DNA of 64,000 nt from an uncultured Oscillospiraceae bacterium (GTDB lineage Bacteria; Bacillota; Clostridia; Oscillospirales; Acutalibacteraceae). The DNA lies in contig UQWL01000001.1 of the NCBI GenBank assembly GCA_900544715.1, forward strand, positions 1-64,000, given 5' to 3'. The position numbers were made by a program, and so were the translations under genes. Below the pieces are notes generated by a model, which saw only the letters and a program-made list of their open reading frames with translations, was not told the origin of the DNA and made no database searches. Below are positions 34,638 through 43,979 of this stretch, in pieces (position 1 is the first letter of the stretch; the number at the start of each line of letters is the position of its first letter).

Positions 34638-36731
34638 ATGGATCCATCCGCCAAACAAAAGCATTTGGAGGTTGGGAAAGCGCTTGCGGGTCAAATGAAC
34701 GCGATCGAGCTGATCTCCCAACTCATGCATGCTTCCAAAGGCATTCCGCGCCTCCACATCCTGCCCTATAATTGGTGGAACGAGAGCCTGCACGGGGTCG
34801 CGCGGGCAGGTGTGGCCACTGTTTTCCCCCAGGCGATCTGCATGGCGGCCTCCTTCAGCGAAGCGTTGGTTTTCCGGGTTGCGGAAACGGTTTCCACGGA
34901 GGCGCGCGCTAAATTCAATGAAAGCCAGAGCCGAGGCGATTACGGCATCTATAAGGGGCTGACGATGTGGTCCCCCAATCTCAATATTTACCGCGACCCA
35001 CGCTGGGGGCGCGGGCAGGAAACCTATGGGGAGGATCCGTTTTTGACGGGGCTTCTCGGCACAGCCTACATCAAAGGCTTGCAGGGGGATCACCCCGCCT
35101 ACCTCAAAACCGCGGCATGCGCCAAGCATTTTGCCGTGCACAGCGGCCCGGAGGCGGAACGGCATTCGTTTGACGCGAGGGTCACCAAAAAGGATTTGTT
35201 CGAAACCTATCTGCCCGCTTTCAAACGGGCGGTTCAGGATGGCGGCGTATGCGGCGTGATGGGCGCTTATAACCGCGTCAACGGCGAGGCCTGCTGCGCG
35301 TCGCAAACGCTCATTCAAACGCTCCTCCGGGAGGCGTGGGGCTTTACGGGGTATTTTGTATCAGACTGCGGCGCGGTGGCTGATATCGTGTATCACCACA
35401 GGCTGACGGGCGACCCGCGCAAGGGCGCTGCCATGGCGCTTCATGCGGGCTGTGACCTGGAGTGTGGCAAGCTTTACCGGCTTTTGCCCCTCTCGCTGGC
35501 GGCACGCATGGTTGGGAAGGATACGCTGCGCCGCTCTGTGGCAAGGCTGCTTGCCGTGCGCAGCAGCCTCGGCATGTTTTCGGGAGACTGCCCGTATCAT
35601 GCCATTTCCCCCGCCGAGAACGCATTGCCCGCGCATGAAGCACTGGCGGTGGAAGCGGCGGAAAAGGGGATTGTCCTCCTGGAAAATAACGGGGTGCTCC
35701 CACTCACCGCAGACACACAGCGCATTCTCGTGGTGGGCTATAACGCGGAAAATGAGCTTGCCTATCTCGGCAATTATTCTGGAGAGCCCACCCGCTTCAT
35801 CAAAGTGCCCGAAGCGGTCAAATCCAAAAATTCGAATACAGCCTATGTACAGGGCTACTCCTATCTTCCGGCGGAAAATAGCCGCTTGCAGGCACAGGCG
35901 GTGGAGCAGGCAAAGTGTGCGGATGTGATTCTCTTCTGCGCGGGGCTCGATTGTTCTATGGAGGGCGAGGAGAATGGGGAACTGTTGCAGGGCGGCGGAA
36001 ACCTTGGCGAACAGGGCGACCGTGCAAATCTGGAGCTGCCTTTCGTTCAGCAGGAGCTGCTGGAAAAACTGCTTGCCATGGGCAAAAAGCTGATCCTTCT
36101 GAACTTTTCAGGCGGCTGCATAGATTTTCGTAAGGTACGGGGCCGTGCCGACGCGATCCTGCAATGCTGGTATCCCGGCGCGCAGGGCGGCAGGGCGATT
36201 GCAAACCTGCTGTTTGGAGAGATTTCTCCCAGCGGAAAGCTGCCGGTAACGTTTTATAACGATGTGCGCGATCTGCCTAAGTTTGATGATTACGCCATGA
36301 AAAACCGCACGTATCGGTATTATCGCGGCGAAGTGCAGTATCCCTTCGGCTACGGGCTGACGTATACCCGTTTTCAACTAACGGCGTGCAGCCTGCATGG
36401 GCAGATGCTGCGCTGCACCGTTCGCAATACGGGCGAAGTGGCCTGTGACGAGGTGTTGCAGCTTTATGTTTCCGCTCCACAGGCGGAATACCAAACCCCA
36501 CTGCGCTCCCTGATTGCCGTGAAACGGCTGCCACTGGGGCCGGGAGAAGAAAAAGAGGTTCTTTTTGCACTGCGGGACGATGATCTTTATTCCGTGAATG
36601 AGGCTGGCGATACAGTGTTTTTATCGGGTCTCTACACGTTGAAGATTAGCGATGGGCAGGGCCTCATATCCGAGCCGCTCTCCTATATCCATGCAAAGGA
36701 GACGGCGGTCATCGAAAAATGCCCGATTTGA
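34638..36731 (+). CDS. GH3 beta-glucosidase/beta-xylosidase-type enzyme
   Basis: A 697-residue GH3 enzyme without signal peptide, so probably cytoplasmic. The N-terminal TIM domain has the GH3 landmarks WNESLHGV, DPRWGRGQETYGEDP, KHFAVHSGPE and the nucleophile D243 in the VSDCGAV motif. The C-terminal alpha/beta sandwich has GKLPVTFY, followed by an Fn3-like domain with YPFGYGLTYT. WNESLHGV and GRGQETYGEDP are shared by the xylosidase/arabinosidase-like branch, so the sugar removed may be xylose, arabinose or glucose. It follows the phosphoesterase by 24 bp and precedes the (alpha/alpha)-barrel protein by 33 bp. Confidence 0.92.
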   Translation: MDPSAKQKHLEVGKALAGQMNAIELISQLMHASKGIPRLHILPYNWWNESLHGVARAGVATVFPQAICMAASFSEALVFRVAETVSTEARAKFNESQSRGDYGIYKGLTMWSPNLNIYRDPRWGRGQETYGEDPFLTGLLGTAYIKGLQGDHPAYLKTAACAKHFAVHSGPEAERHSFDARVTKKDLFETYLPAFKRAVQDGGVCGVMGAYNRVNGEACCASQTLIQTLLREAWGFTGYFVSDCGAVADIVYHHRLTGDPRKGAAMALHAGCDLECGKLYRLLPLSLAARMVGKDTLRRSVARLLAVRSSLGMFSGDCPYHAISPAENALPAHEALAVEAAEKGIVLLENNGVLPLTADTQRILVVGYNAENELAYLGNYSGEPTRFIKVPEAVKSKNSNTAYVQGYSYLPAENSRLQAQAVEQAKCADVILFCAGLDCSMEGEENGELLQGGGNLGEQGDRANLELPFVQQELLEKLLAMGKKLILLNFSGGCIDFRKVRGRADAILQCWYPGAQGGRAIANLLFGEISPSGKLPVTFYNDVRDLPKFDDYAMKNRTYRYYRGEVQYPFGYGLTYTRFQLTACSLHGQMLRCTVRNTGEVACDEVLQLYVSAPQAEYQTPLRSLIAVKRLPLGPGEEKEVLFALRDDDLYSVNEAGDTVFLSGLYTLKISDGQGLISEPLSYIHAKETAVIEKCPI

Positions 36732-36764
36732 GCCGTACCAGCGGTCGGGAGGGGAGCGATGTAA

Positions 36765-39077
36765 ATGCGCCGCTATTTTTCTGTTTCTACCTATCGGAAC
36801 TCTGTAAAAACGAATGTGCAGACCTTTCTGCTCACACAAGGGGAGGGCTTTGAAGCCGTTCGCCTTTCGCAACTTGTGAAGCGGGAGCATGAGGGGGCAC
36901 TGGAAACCAGGGCCGTTTTTCAAGCGCTGAAATCAATACGGCAGGAGGCGGGCCTTAACCTGATTTTTGAGGAAACGGAGTGGGATACCGCAAATTATGT
37001 GTTCGCGCCCGCCGCTCTCTATAACGGCAACCGCTTTTGCAGCCTGAATCAGCCCTACCCGCCGATGGCCTCTGGCGCTGAGCAGGAGCTGTGCGGGAAA
37101 GAGCCGGTGATTTCCGATGTGCCGCGCCTGAAGAAAAGCGGAAATAGCCGCGTCCAGCTGAGCACCGGCGACCTGTCAAGCCCCTGCATTGGCTTCTATT
37201 CCGGCGAACAAAAGCGGGGCTGGCTGCTATTTTGGGAGCAGAGAAATGAGCTTGGGGATTTTGGAATCACTGTTTTAGAAAACGCAGCGCAGAAAACCGT
37301 GCGGTTCCTTCTCTCCTCTCCCTGCGTGCGGGAAGAGAAAACCTACCAGATGTGCACAACGAACGCGCCGTCCCGCGATCAGGGTGTTCGGCTGCGCAAA
37401 GGGGATACCGTATCTTTTGCATTTCGAGAATATATTTTCGATTGCGGGAGCGTTACAGCGTTTTTAAACCGTTTTTTTCAACTCCGGATGGAACAGGGCC
37501 TGCCGCGCAGGCATCCACACGGATTGCCATGGTCCCATGCCAGCGCGCTCATTGAGGAGAAATATAATTTGCGCAATTGGCTCGAAAAGCCCGGCTTTTA
37601 TCGCTCCTCCGAGGCGAAAAGCGGCATTTACCGCCAATGGCAAACAGGTTGGGTGGGCGGCGCGATGAACACGCTGCCGGGGCTGGCGGCAGGCAATGCG
37701 CTCACCCGGCAGCGCAGTCGGCAAACGCTGGAATTTATGTTTCAGGAGCTTCAGCATCCCTCCGGCTTTTTCTATGGCGTTTTTTGCGACGGCAAACGGT
37801 ATGGCGATGATTTTAACAACCCGGAACATGCGGAAATTGTCATGAGCCGCAAAAATGCGGACGCACTCTATTTTTTGGCAAAACAGCTTCTCTGGCTGCG
37901 AAAATCCGGCGCGCAGGCGCCTTCCCACTGGGAAAACGGGCTGAGAAGGCTGGCCGACGCCTTTGTGGCGTTCGATCAGAAAAACGGCGGGCTGGGGCAG
38001 TTTATCGATATGGAGGCGCAGGCGCCCTTCATAGGCGGATCGGCTTCGGCGGGGATCGCTCCCGCGGGGCTTGTGCTTTGCGGGCAGTATTTTAACGATT
38101 CCAAATACATAAGCACCGCTGAAGCGATTGCGGAGCGCTATAATCGGGACTATGCGGCGAAAGGCTTTACAAACGGCGGGCCGGGTGAAATTCTCGCCTG
38201 CCCGGACAGCGAATCCGCGTTTGGCCTTTTGGAATCCTTTGTGGCCTTGCATGCGGAGACGAAAGAGGAAAAGTGGCTTCAGTATGCCGTGAACACCGCG
38301 TCCATCTGCGCAAGCTGGTGCGTTGCCTACGATTACGCCTATTCGAAAAACACGCAGTTTTACCGGCGCGGCGTTTCCACGACCGGCGCGGTTTGGGCAA
38401 GCGTGCAGAATAAGCACGCGGCTCCCGGCATCTGCACGCTTTCCGGGGCCTCCCTCTTCCGGCTGTACCGAGCGACCGGTGATATCAGATATTTGGAATT
38501 GTGCCGCGATATCTCCCATAATATCACGCAGTTCGTCAGCACGCCGGAAAACCCGATCTATGCAAGCTATGTGTGGCATAATGGCCGCGCGGGATTTGAA
38601 AAATGGATGCGCGCGAAAACGGCGCAATGCGTGCGTTTTCTATCTAAACGCCCCCTCACGAAGCGGATGGCGGCGGGATTGTACCGGACGATGTTTAACC
38701 CAATTGGGCGGATGAACGAGCGCGTCAATTTGTCCGACTGGGAGGGTAAAAACAATGTTGGGGAGGTTCCCCTCGGCTCCTGCTGGCCGGAGGTTTCCGT
38801 GATGCTGACCTATTTTGAACTCCCTGCGGTGTATGTTCGGAAAGATACCGGCTTCTGCTTTGCGCTGGATCATGTGGATTGCGGCATTGCGGCGGCGGGG
38901 GCCGAATGGGCGCTTACCCTTACCAACCCGACGGATTACGATGCGCAATACCGGCTGCTGGTAGAAGGCAGCGCGGACTGCGCTGCTCCGTTAGGGGATA
39001 TGGCACTTTGCGCCTTCCAATCCATTTCGGTCGGCGCACACCAAAAAGTGACGCTTCAAATTGAGAGGGAGTGCTGA
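36765..39077 (+). CDS. Unclassified (alpha/alpha)-barrel protein of the glycan operon
   Basis: A 770-residue protein without signal peptide whose family I do not recognise. After a beta-rich N-terminal third, residues about 250-650 show repeated helix pairs (ALYFLAKQLLWLRK, YISTAEAIAERYN, WLQYAVNTASICASW, YLELCRDISHNITQ) characteristic of (alpha/alpha)6-barrel glycosidases, epimerases and lyases. A short beta domain ends the protein. Conserved-looking charged clusters such as YGDDFNNPEHAE (about 346) and DYAYSKNTQFYRRG (about 521) are candidate active-site parts. GGGAGGGGAG precedes the ATG at 36765, and the next gene starts two bases after its stop, so it is firmly in the operon. A glycan hydrolase or lyase role is inferred from fold pattern and context. 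Confidence 0.6.
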   Translation: MRRYFSVSTYRNSVKTNVQTFLLTQGEGFEAVRLSQLVKREHEGALETRAVFQALKSIRQEAGLNLIFEETEWDTANYVFAPAALYNGNRFCSLNQPYPPMASGAEQELCGKEPVISDVPRLKKSGNSRVQLSTGDLSSPCIGFYSGEQKRGWLLFWEQRNELGDFGITVLENAAQKTVRFLLSSPCVREEKTYQMCTTNAPSRDQGVRLRKGDTVSFAFREYIFDCGSVTAFLNRFFQLRMEQGLPRRHPHGLPWSHASALIEEKYNLRNWLEKPGFYRSSEAKSGIYRQWQTGWVGGAMNTLPGLAAGNALTRQRSRQTLEFMFQELQHPSGFFYGVFCDGKRYGDDFNNPEHAEIVMSRKNADALYFLAKQLLWLRKSGAQAPSHWENGLRRLADAFVAFDQKNGGLGQFIDMEAQAPFIGGSASAGIAPAGLVLCGQYFNDSKYISTAEAIAERYNRDYAAKGFTNGGPGEILACPDSESAFGLLESFVALHAETKEEKWLQYAVNTASICASWCVAYDYAYSKNTQFYRRGVSTTGAVWASVQNKHAAPGICTLSGASLFRLYRATGDIRYLELCRDISHNITQFVSTPENPIYASYVWHNGRAGFEKWMRAKTAQCVRFLSKRPLTKRMAAGLYRTMFNPIGRMNERVNLSDWEGKNNVGEVPLGSCWPEVSVMLTYFELPAVYVRKDTGFCFALDHVDCGIAAAGAEWALTLTNPTDYDAQYRLLVEGSADCAAPLGDMALCAFQSISVGAHQKVTLQIEREC

Positions 39078-39078
39078 T

Positions 39079-40863
39079 ATGTTTGAAATCAGAGGGCGGA
39101 ATTTTTACCTGGACGGGGCAAAATTCCACATCTATTCCGGTGCGATGCACTATTTCAGAATCCCCAGGGCGTATTGGGCGGACCGGCTGCTCAAACTGAA
39201 AGCCGCAGGGTTCAACACAGTGGAAACCTACGTTGCGTGGAACCTGCATCAGCCAACGGAGGATACCTTTGATTTTGAAGGGCAGAACGATCTGGTCGCG
39301 TTTCTTCAAACCGCGCAGGAGGCAGGGCTCTATGCGATCGTCCGCCCCGGCCCCTATATCTGCGCGGAGTGGGATTTCGGCGGTTTTCCCGCGTGGCTTT
39401 TGAAAGATGACGGCATACAGCTCCGCTGCTACAGCGAGCCGTATCTGAGCTATGTGAAAGCGTATTTCAACGTGCTGCTGCCAAAGCTCGCGCCATTGCA
39501 GGCAACGCACGGCGGCCCGATTTTGATGATGCAGGTCGAAAATGAATACGGCAGCTATGGGCGCGATCAAAAATATCTTGCCTTCCTGCGCGACCTGATG
39601 CGGGAAAACGGCATTGATGTGCCACTGTTTACCTCCGATGGGGAGAGCAAATATCACCTTTCCGGCGGCGGGCTTGCAGAGGAATTTAAAGTGGTGAATT
39701 TCGGCGGCTTCCCCAGCAATGGCTTTCGTGATTTGAAGGCGTTTCAGCCGGATAAGCCGCTGATGTGCGGCGAAATGTGGTGCGGCTGGTTCGATCATTT
39801 TCGGGAAAAACACCATCATTCCGCAGAAGCCTGGTCAAAGAAAACCTTTTCCAAAATTTTAAACCAGTTTTTTGAAGCGGATGCAAGCTTTAATTTCTAC
39901 ATGTTTCACGGCGGCACGAATTTTGGCTTTATGGCGGGGGCGAACGATGGCGGCTATTATCAGCCTACCACCACGAGCTACGATTATGACGCGCCGCTGA
40001 ATGAATACGGGGATTATACGGCAAAGTATCATATCATGAGAGAGACCCTTTGTAAACGGCAGGGGATAGAGCCGCCGCCGCTCCCACCGCGGCCGAAAAC
40101 ACAGAAGATCGGCTCCGTTGCACTGACGCAGAGCGCGGGATTGTTCCCCAATATAGAACGGATTGCAACGCATCATACCGACCACATTCCGCACTATATG
40201 GAGCACTATGGGCAGAGCTACGGCATGATTTTATATCATACGGAAATTGAGGGAGATTACCCGGACACCTCCATCTCGGCGGATGATGTGCACGATATCG
40301 CCTATATCTATGTCAACCGCAAATTTGTCGGGAAATATGACCGCTCCAAGCCGCTCACCAAAAAACAGATTAAAAATGGGGTTCCGCCCACCGAGGGTTT
40401 CACCTTCCCCGTTCCGGCTTTCCAGGGGAAGGCGGAGATCGACATTTTTGTGGAGGGAATGGGCCGGATCAATTTTGCAAAACGGATTCATGATCGTAAA
40501 GGGCTCAGTATGGTGCGCATTGGTGAGCAGTATGTGTATGATTTCGACATTTACACCCTGCCGGTTGACCGGCTGGAAAGCCTGCATTTTGAGAGCGGCA
40601 CAAACACAAAGTGCCCGGTGTATCTGAAGGGAACCTTCGAGACACAGTCTCGTGCGGATTGCTTTGTTAAGTTTGATGGTTTTACAAAAGGGTATATTTT
40701 TGTGAATGGCATCAATCTCGGCCGCTATTGGAATGTGGGGCCGCAGAGAACACTCTATCTGCCCGGCGTTTGGCTCAAGGATGAGAATGAAATGGTCGTT
40801 TTGGAACTGGAAGGCTACCGGGAGCCCTGTGTGGAAATCACAGACCGGCCGATATTCCGGTAA
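39079..40863 (+). CDS. GH35 beta-galactosidase (cytoplasmic)
   Basis: A 594-residue GH35 enzyme releasing beta-linked galactose. All core motifs are present: YSGAMHYFRIP, GFNTVETYVAWNLHQP, VRPGPYICAEWDFGGFPAWL, the acid/base E156 in QVENEYGSYG and the nucleophile E232 in CGEMWCGWFDH. The C-terminal 250 residues form the usual galactose-binding-like beta domains with GRYWNVGPQRTLYLPG. The ATG at 39079 has GAGGGA upstream, one base after the previous stop; an in-frame TTG at 39061 is less likely. No signal peptide. It is a paralogue of the GH35 at 47415 with the same architecture. Confidence 0.93.
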   Translation: MFEIRGRNFYLDGAKFHIYSGAMHYFRIPRAYWADRLLKLKAAGFNTVETYVAWNLHQPTEDTFDFEGQNDLVAFLQTAQEAGLYAIVRPGPYICAEWDFGGFPAWLLKDDGIQLRCYSEPYLSYVKAYFNVLLPKLAPLQATHGGPILMMQVENEYGSYGRDQKYLAFLRDLMRENGIDVPLFTSDGESKYHLSGGGLAEEFKVVNFGGFPSNGFRDLKAFQPDKPLMCGEMWCGWFDHFREKHHHSAEAWSKKTFSKILNQFFEADASFNFYMFHGGTNFGFMAGANDGGYYQPTTTSYDYDAPLNEYGDYTAKYHIMRETLCKRQGIEPPPLPPRPKTQKIGSVALTQSAGLFPNIERIATHHTDHIPHYMEHYGQSYGMILYHTEIEGDYPDTSISADDVHDIAYIYVNRKFVGKYDRSKPLTKKQIKNGVPPTEGFTFPVPAFQGKAEIDIFVEGMGRINFAKRIHDRKGLSMVRIGEQYVYDFDIYTLPVDRLESLHFESGTNTKCPVYLKGTFETQSRADCFVKFDGFTKGYIFVNGINLGRYWNVGPQRTLYLPGVWLKDENEMVVLELEGYREPCVEITDRPIFR

Positions 40864-41000
40864 TACCAAAAGCGCGGTGAAACGAATTATAATTTTTGAG
40901 CATAAAACGCAGTGTGAAAGCGGGCTTCGCCTATCAAAATTTTGTTGCGCCCAAACCGCACAAGCTTGCGGCCCGGCGCAAGAAAGGCATGGTCATCACG

Positions 41001-43964
41001 ATGAAATATAAAATCAATCGGTCGAATTACCGCGATTTTCAAACAATTTCAGAGAATCGCTTGCCGCACCGCAGCTATTTCATCCCTTTTGGCAGTGAAG
41101 AGCGGATGCGGAGCGTATCTTATCTGGACGAACGCGCTCAGAGCGATAGGGTGCTTTTTCTATCTGGAGAGTGGGAGTTCGCCTATTTTCAATCGGCTGC
41201 GAAACTGCCGGACACGCTTGATACGGACCGCCAGCTTTTTGATCCCATCCATGTGCCCTCTACCTGGCAGAAAACAGGTTACGACAAAATCAACTACCTC
41301 AACTCCATGTATCCCTTCCGCTGTAATCCGCCGAAAACGCCGAAGAATTGCCCCGTTGGCGTTTACCGCAAAACGTTCCCGCTGGAAAATCGGGAAAACG
41401 ATACCTATTTCATCACCTTTTTGGGCGTTGCCTCCTCCCTGGACGTATATCTTAACGGTAAATATGTCGGCTACGGCGAGGGCAGCCACAACAGCCGGGA
41501 ATTCGATATCACGCCCTTTTTGCAAAATGGAGAAAATGAGCTGGTTGCGGTGGTTTACAAATGGTCCACAGGCACCTACCTCGAATGCCAGGATATGTTC
41601 CGGGAAAACGGAATTTTCCGGGATGTTTACATCACCTGCCAGCCGGAAAGCTATCTCTACGACTTTTGTTTTGAAAAACAAAAGGCAGGGGGCGGCTACC
41701 GCGCCAGGATTACCGCCGACATTCGGGGAGGCAAAACGGCGCGGCTGCAAGCAAAGCTGCTCTTCGGCGAAAAAACCATCGCGGAGCAAACGGTGTGGGC
41801 TGGGGAGCCGATTTGCTGGGAATCGCTCGCCGTGGAAGAATGGAGTGCAGAAAATCCAGTTTGTTATGATTTAATCCTGTCCGTTTCCGATGGCGGACGG
41901 GAGCTTCAGTGCGTCCGCCAGAAGGTGGGCTTTTGCACCATCGAGCTGGATGGCTGCCGCTATCTGTTCAATGGGCAGCCGGTAAAATTCAAGGGCGTGA
42001 ACCACCATGATACGCACCCCGTGCGCGGCTATGCGATGACGGTGAAAGACCTGTTAAGGGATATCGAGCTGATGAAGGCGTATCACGTGAACTGCGTGCG
42101 TACCTCACACTACCCGCCCGACCCGCTGATGCTCACGATGTGTGATGTTTACGGGCTTTATGTGGTGGATGAGGCGGATTTGGAGACGCACGGCTGCTTT
42201 GTGAAAAATATGGATCTGATCAGCGACGACCCCAAATGGGAAGCGCATTATCTGGATCGGATCCAGGCGCTCTATGAGCGGGATAAAAACCATCCGTCCA
42301 TCGTGATGTGGTCGATGGGCAACGAGGCGGGCGGTATCCGCAATTTTGACGCCTGCTATGAATACCTGAAAACAAAAACGGAGATCCCGGTTCACTATGA
42401 GCCCGCGTGCCGCAGCGAGCGGGTCCGCTATGATATTTTGGCCTATTTCTATACCCCGCCGGAAGAAATGCGGGCGCTGAGCCGGGGAGAGTGGACGCAT
42501 GAGAAGGATTATGACGCCCCCTTCTTCCTCTGCGAATACGCGCACAGTATGGGGGTAGGCCCCGGCGGGCTGGAGGAATACTGGGAGGTGATCTACAGCG
42601 ACGAGCGCTTCCTCGGCGGATGTATTTGGGAATGGGCGGATCACGCGCATTATGATGCGCAGGCGAAATACAAATACACCTATGGCGGCGATCACAAAGA
42701 CCGGCTCAACAGCGGTAATTTCTGTTGCGACGGCCTGTTTTACCCCGACCGGACGCCGTCGCCAAGCGCCTTGTGCATGAAAAATGTGTATCGCCCTCTG
42801 CGTGCTTCCCTGAAAAATGGTGAACTCTGGGTGCGCAATACAAATTATTTCCGCTCCAGCGCGGGGGTCGGGATTGCCTGCTCGCTCCTGCGAAACGGCG
42901 TGCTGGAAAACCGCCGTGTTTTTGACCTGGAGATTGCGCCGCAGGCCAGCGTGTGGCTGCCGTATGACTTTTACATAACAGATCATGACGATGCATTTTT
43001 GATTTTGCAATACATCGAGCGGGCAAGCGGCAGGGAGATTGCGAAGGAGCAAATCATATTGCAGGAGCGTTTCCCGACCGCCGCTGCCCATCGGGTGGAT
43101 TTGCCGTGGCGCGAAGAGGATTCCCAAATTGCGTTGGCGCGGGAGCGGGCGGAATTCCGCTTTGACCAACACGGCAATCTGGCCGCGCTCAAGGATCGAA
43201 ATGGACGCGCGGTATTGCCGGAAAACAGCACGGGTTTTGCGCTGCAGCTCTGGCAGGCGGTGATTGATAATCATGTGTATGCCGCAGCGCCCGCCCGCAA
43301 GCTGGGCCTCAATCGGCTCCGCGGTGGGAAGCGGAAGCGCCGGTTTGACCGCTTTCAAAATACCGTTACCACAAGCTTTGCCTTGAAGGCGCGCGGGAAG
43401 CCCCGCTTTGCCGTGGAAATTTTGCAAAAGGCGGTTTCTGAAACGGCGGTACAGGTCACACTGCGTTTGACGAGCAGGATCAAACAGCCGGTTGACCTTT
43501 TGCAGATCGGCTTGACACTGACTCTGAACGGGCGATACCAAAACGTTCGTTATTACGGCATGGGGGAAACGGAGAGCTATTCCGATTTTTCGGCGCAGGA
43601 TGTAATGGGCGTTTACCGCACGACCGTTCCGGATATGTTTGTGCCCTATATCAAGCCGCAGGAATCCGGCAACCGCAGCGGCGTGCGCTGGGCGGAAATT
43701 ACGGACGATGCGGGCGGTGGCCTCCGCCTCACAGCGCTTGAGCAGCCGCTTCATTTCAAGGCGGTGGATGTGAGTGAAGAAAACTTGCGCAAGGCCCGGC
43801 ATAGGGAGGATGTGGAGCGGCTGGATCAAACCGTACTTCATATCAACGGCTTTATGCGAGGCATCGGCAGCCAAAGCTGCGGGCCGGATACGGCGGAGCC
43901 GTTCAAAAAGCTGCTGCACTTTGGAGAAACCGCTGCTTACAGTTTCCTGCTGGAGCTTTTATAA
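41001..43964 (+). CDS. GH2 beta-galactosidase, LacZ type
   Basis: A 987-residue GH2 enzyme of LacZ length. Domains in order: sugar-binding jelly roll (LSGEWEFAYF, VPSTWQKTGYD), Ig-like, TIM barrel starting FKGVNHHDTHPVRGYAM, Ig-like, and a large C-terminal beta domain (Bgal_small_N type). Acid/base is E442 in MWSMGNEAGG and nucleophile E512 in LCEYAHSMGVGPGG. The start is uncertain: I use the ATG at 41001, the in-frame ATG at 40989 has its ribosome-binding site too close, and the frame is open back to a TTG at 40896 with no conserved sequence there. No signal peptide. Confidence 0.9.
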   Translation: MKYKINRSNYRDFQTISENRLPHRSYFIPFGSEERMRSVSYLDERAQSDRVLFLSGEWEFAYFQSAAKLPDTLDTDRQLFDPIHVPSTWQKTGYDKINYLNSMYPFRCNPPKTPKNCPVGVYRKTFPLENRENDTYFITFLGVASSLDVYLNGKYVGYGEGSHNSREFDITPFLQNGENELVAVVYKWSTGTYLECQDMFRENGIFRDVYITCQPESYLYDFCFEKQKAGGGYRARITADIRGGKTARLQAKLLFGEKTIAEQTVWAGEPICWESLAVEEWSAENPVCYDLILSVSDGGRELQCVRQKVGFCTIELDGCRYLFNGQPVKFKGVNHHDTHPVRGYAMTVKDLLRDIELMKAYHVNCVRTSHYPPDPLMLTMCDVYGLYVVDEADLETHGCFVKNMDLISDDPKWEAHYLDRIQALYERDKNHPSIVMWSMGNEAGGIRNFDACYEYLKTKTEIPVHYEPACRSERVRYDILAYFYTPPEEMRALSRGEWTHEKDYDAPFFLCEYAHSMGVGPGGLEEYWEVIYSDERFLGGCIWEWADHAHYDAQAKYKYTYGGDHKDRLNSGNFCCDGLFYPDRTPSPSALCMKNVYRPLRASLKNGELWVRNTNYFRSSAGVGIACSLLRNGVLENRRVFDLEIAPQASVWLPYDFYITDHDDAFLILQYIERASGREIAKEQIILQERFPTAAAHRVDLPWREEDSQIALARERAEFRFDQHGNLAALKDRNGRAVLPENSTGFALQLWQAVIDNHVYAAAPARKLGLNRLRGGKRKRRFDRFQNTVTTSFALKARGKPRFAVEILQKAVSETAVQVTLRLTSRIKQPVDLLQIGLTLTLNGRYQNVRYYGMGETESYSDFSAQDVMGVYRTTVPDMFVPYIKPQESGNRSGVRWAEITDDAGGGLRLTALEQPLHFKAVDVSEENLRKARHREDVERLDQTVLHINGFMRGIGSQSCGPDTAEPFKKLLHFGETAAYSFLLELL

Positions 43965-43979
43965 GAAGGGGGATATCAA

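Noticed and set aside
42105..43919. 604-codon open frame on the minus strand
   Set aside because: Antisense to the GH2 gene, which has all catalytic motifs; composition is typical of a shadow frame.
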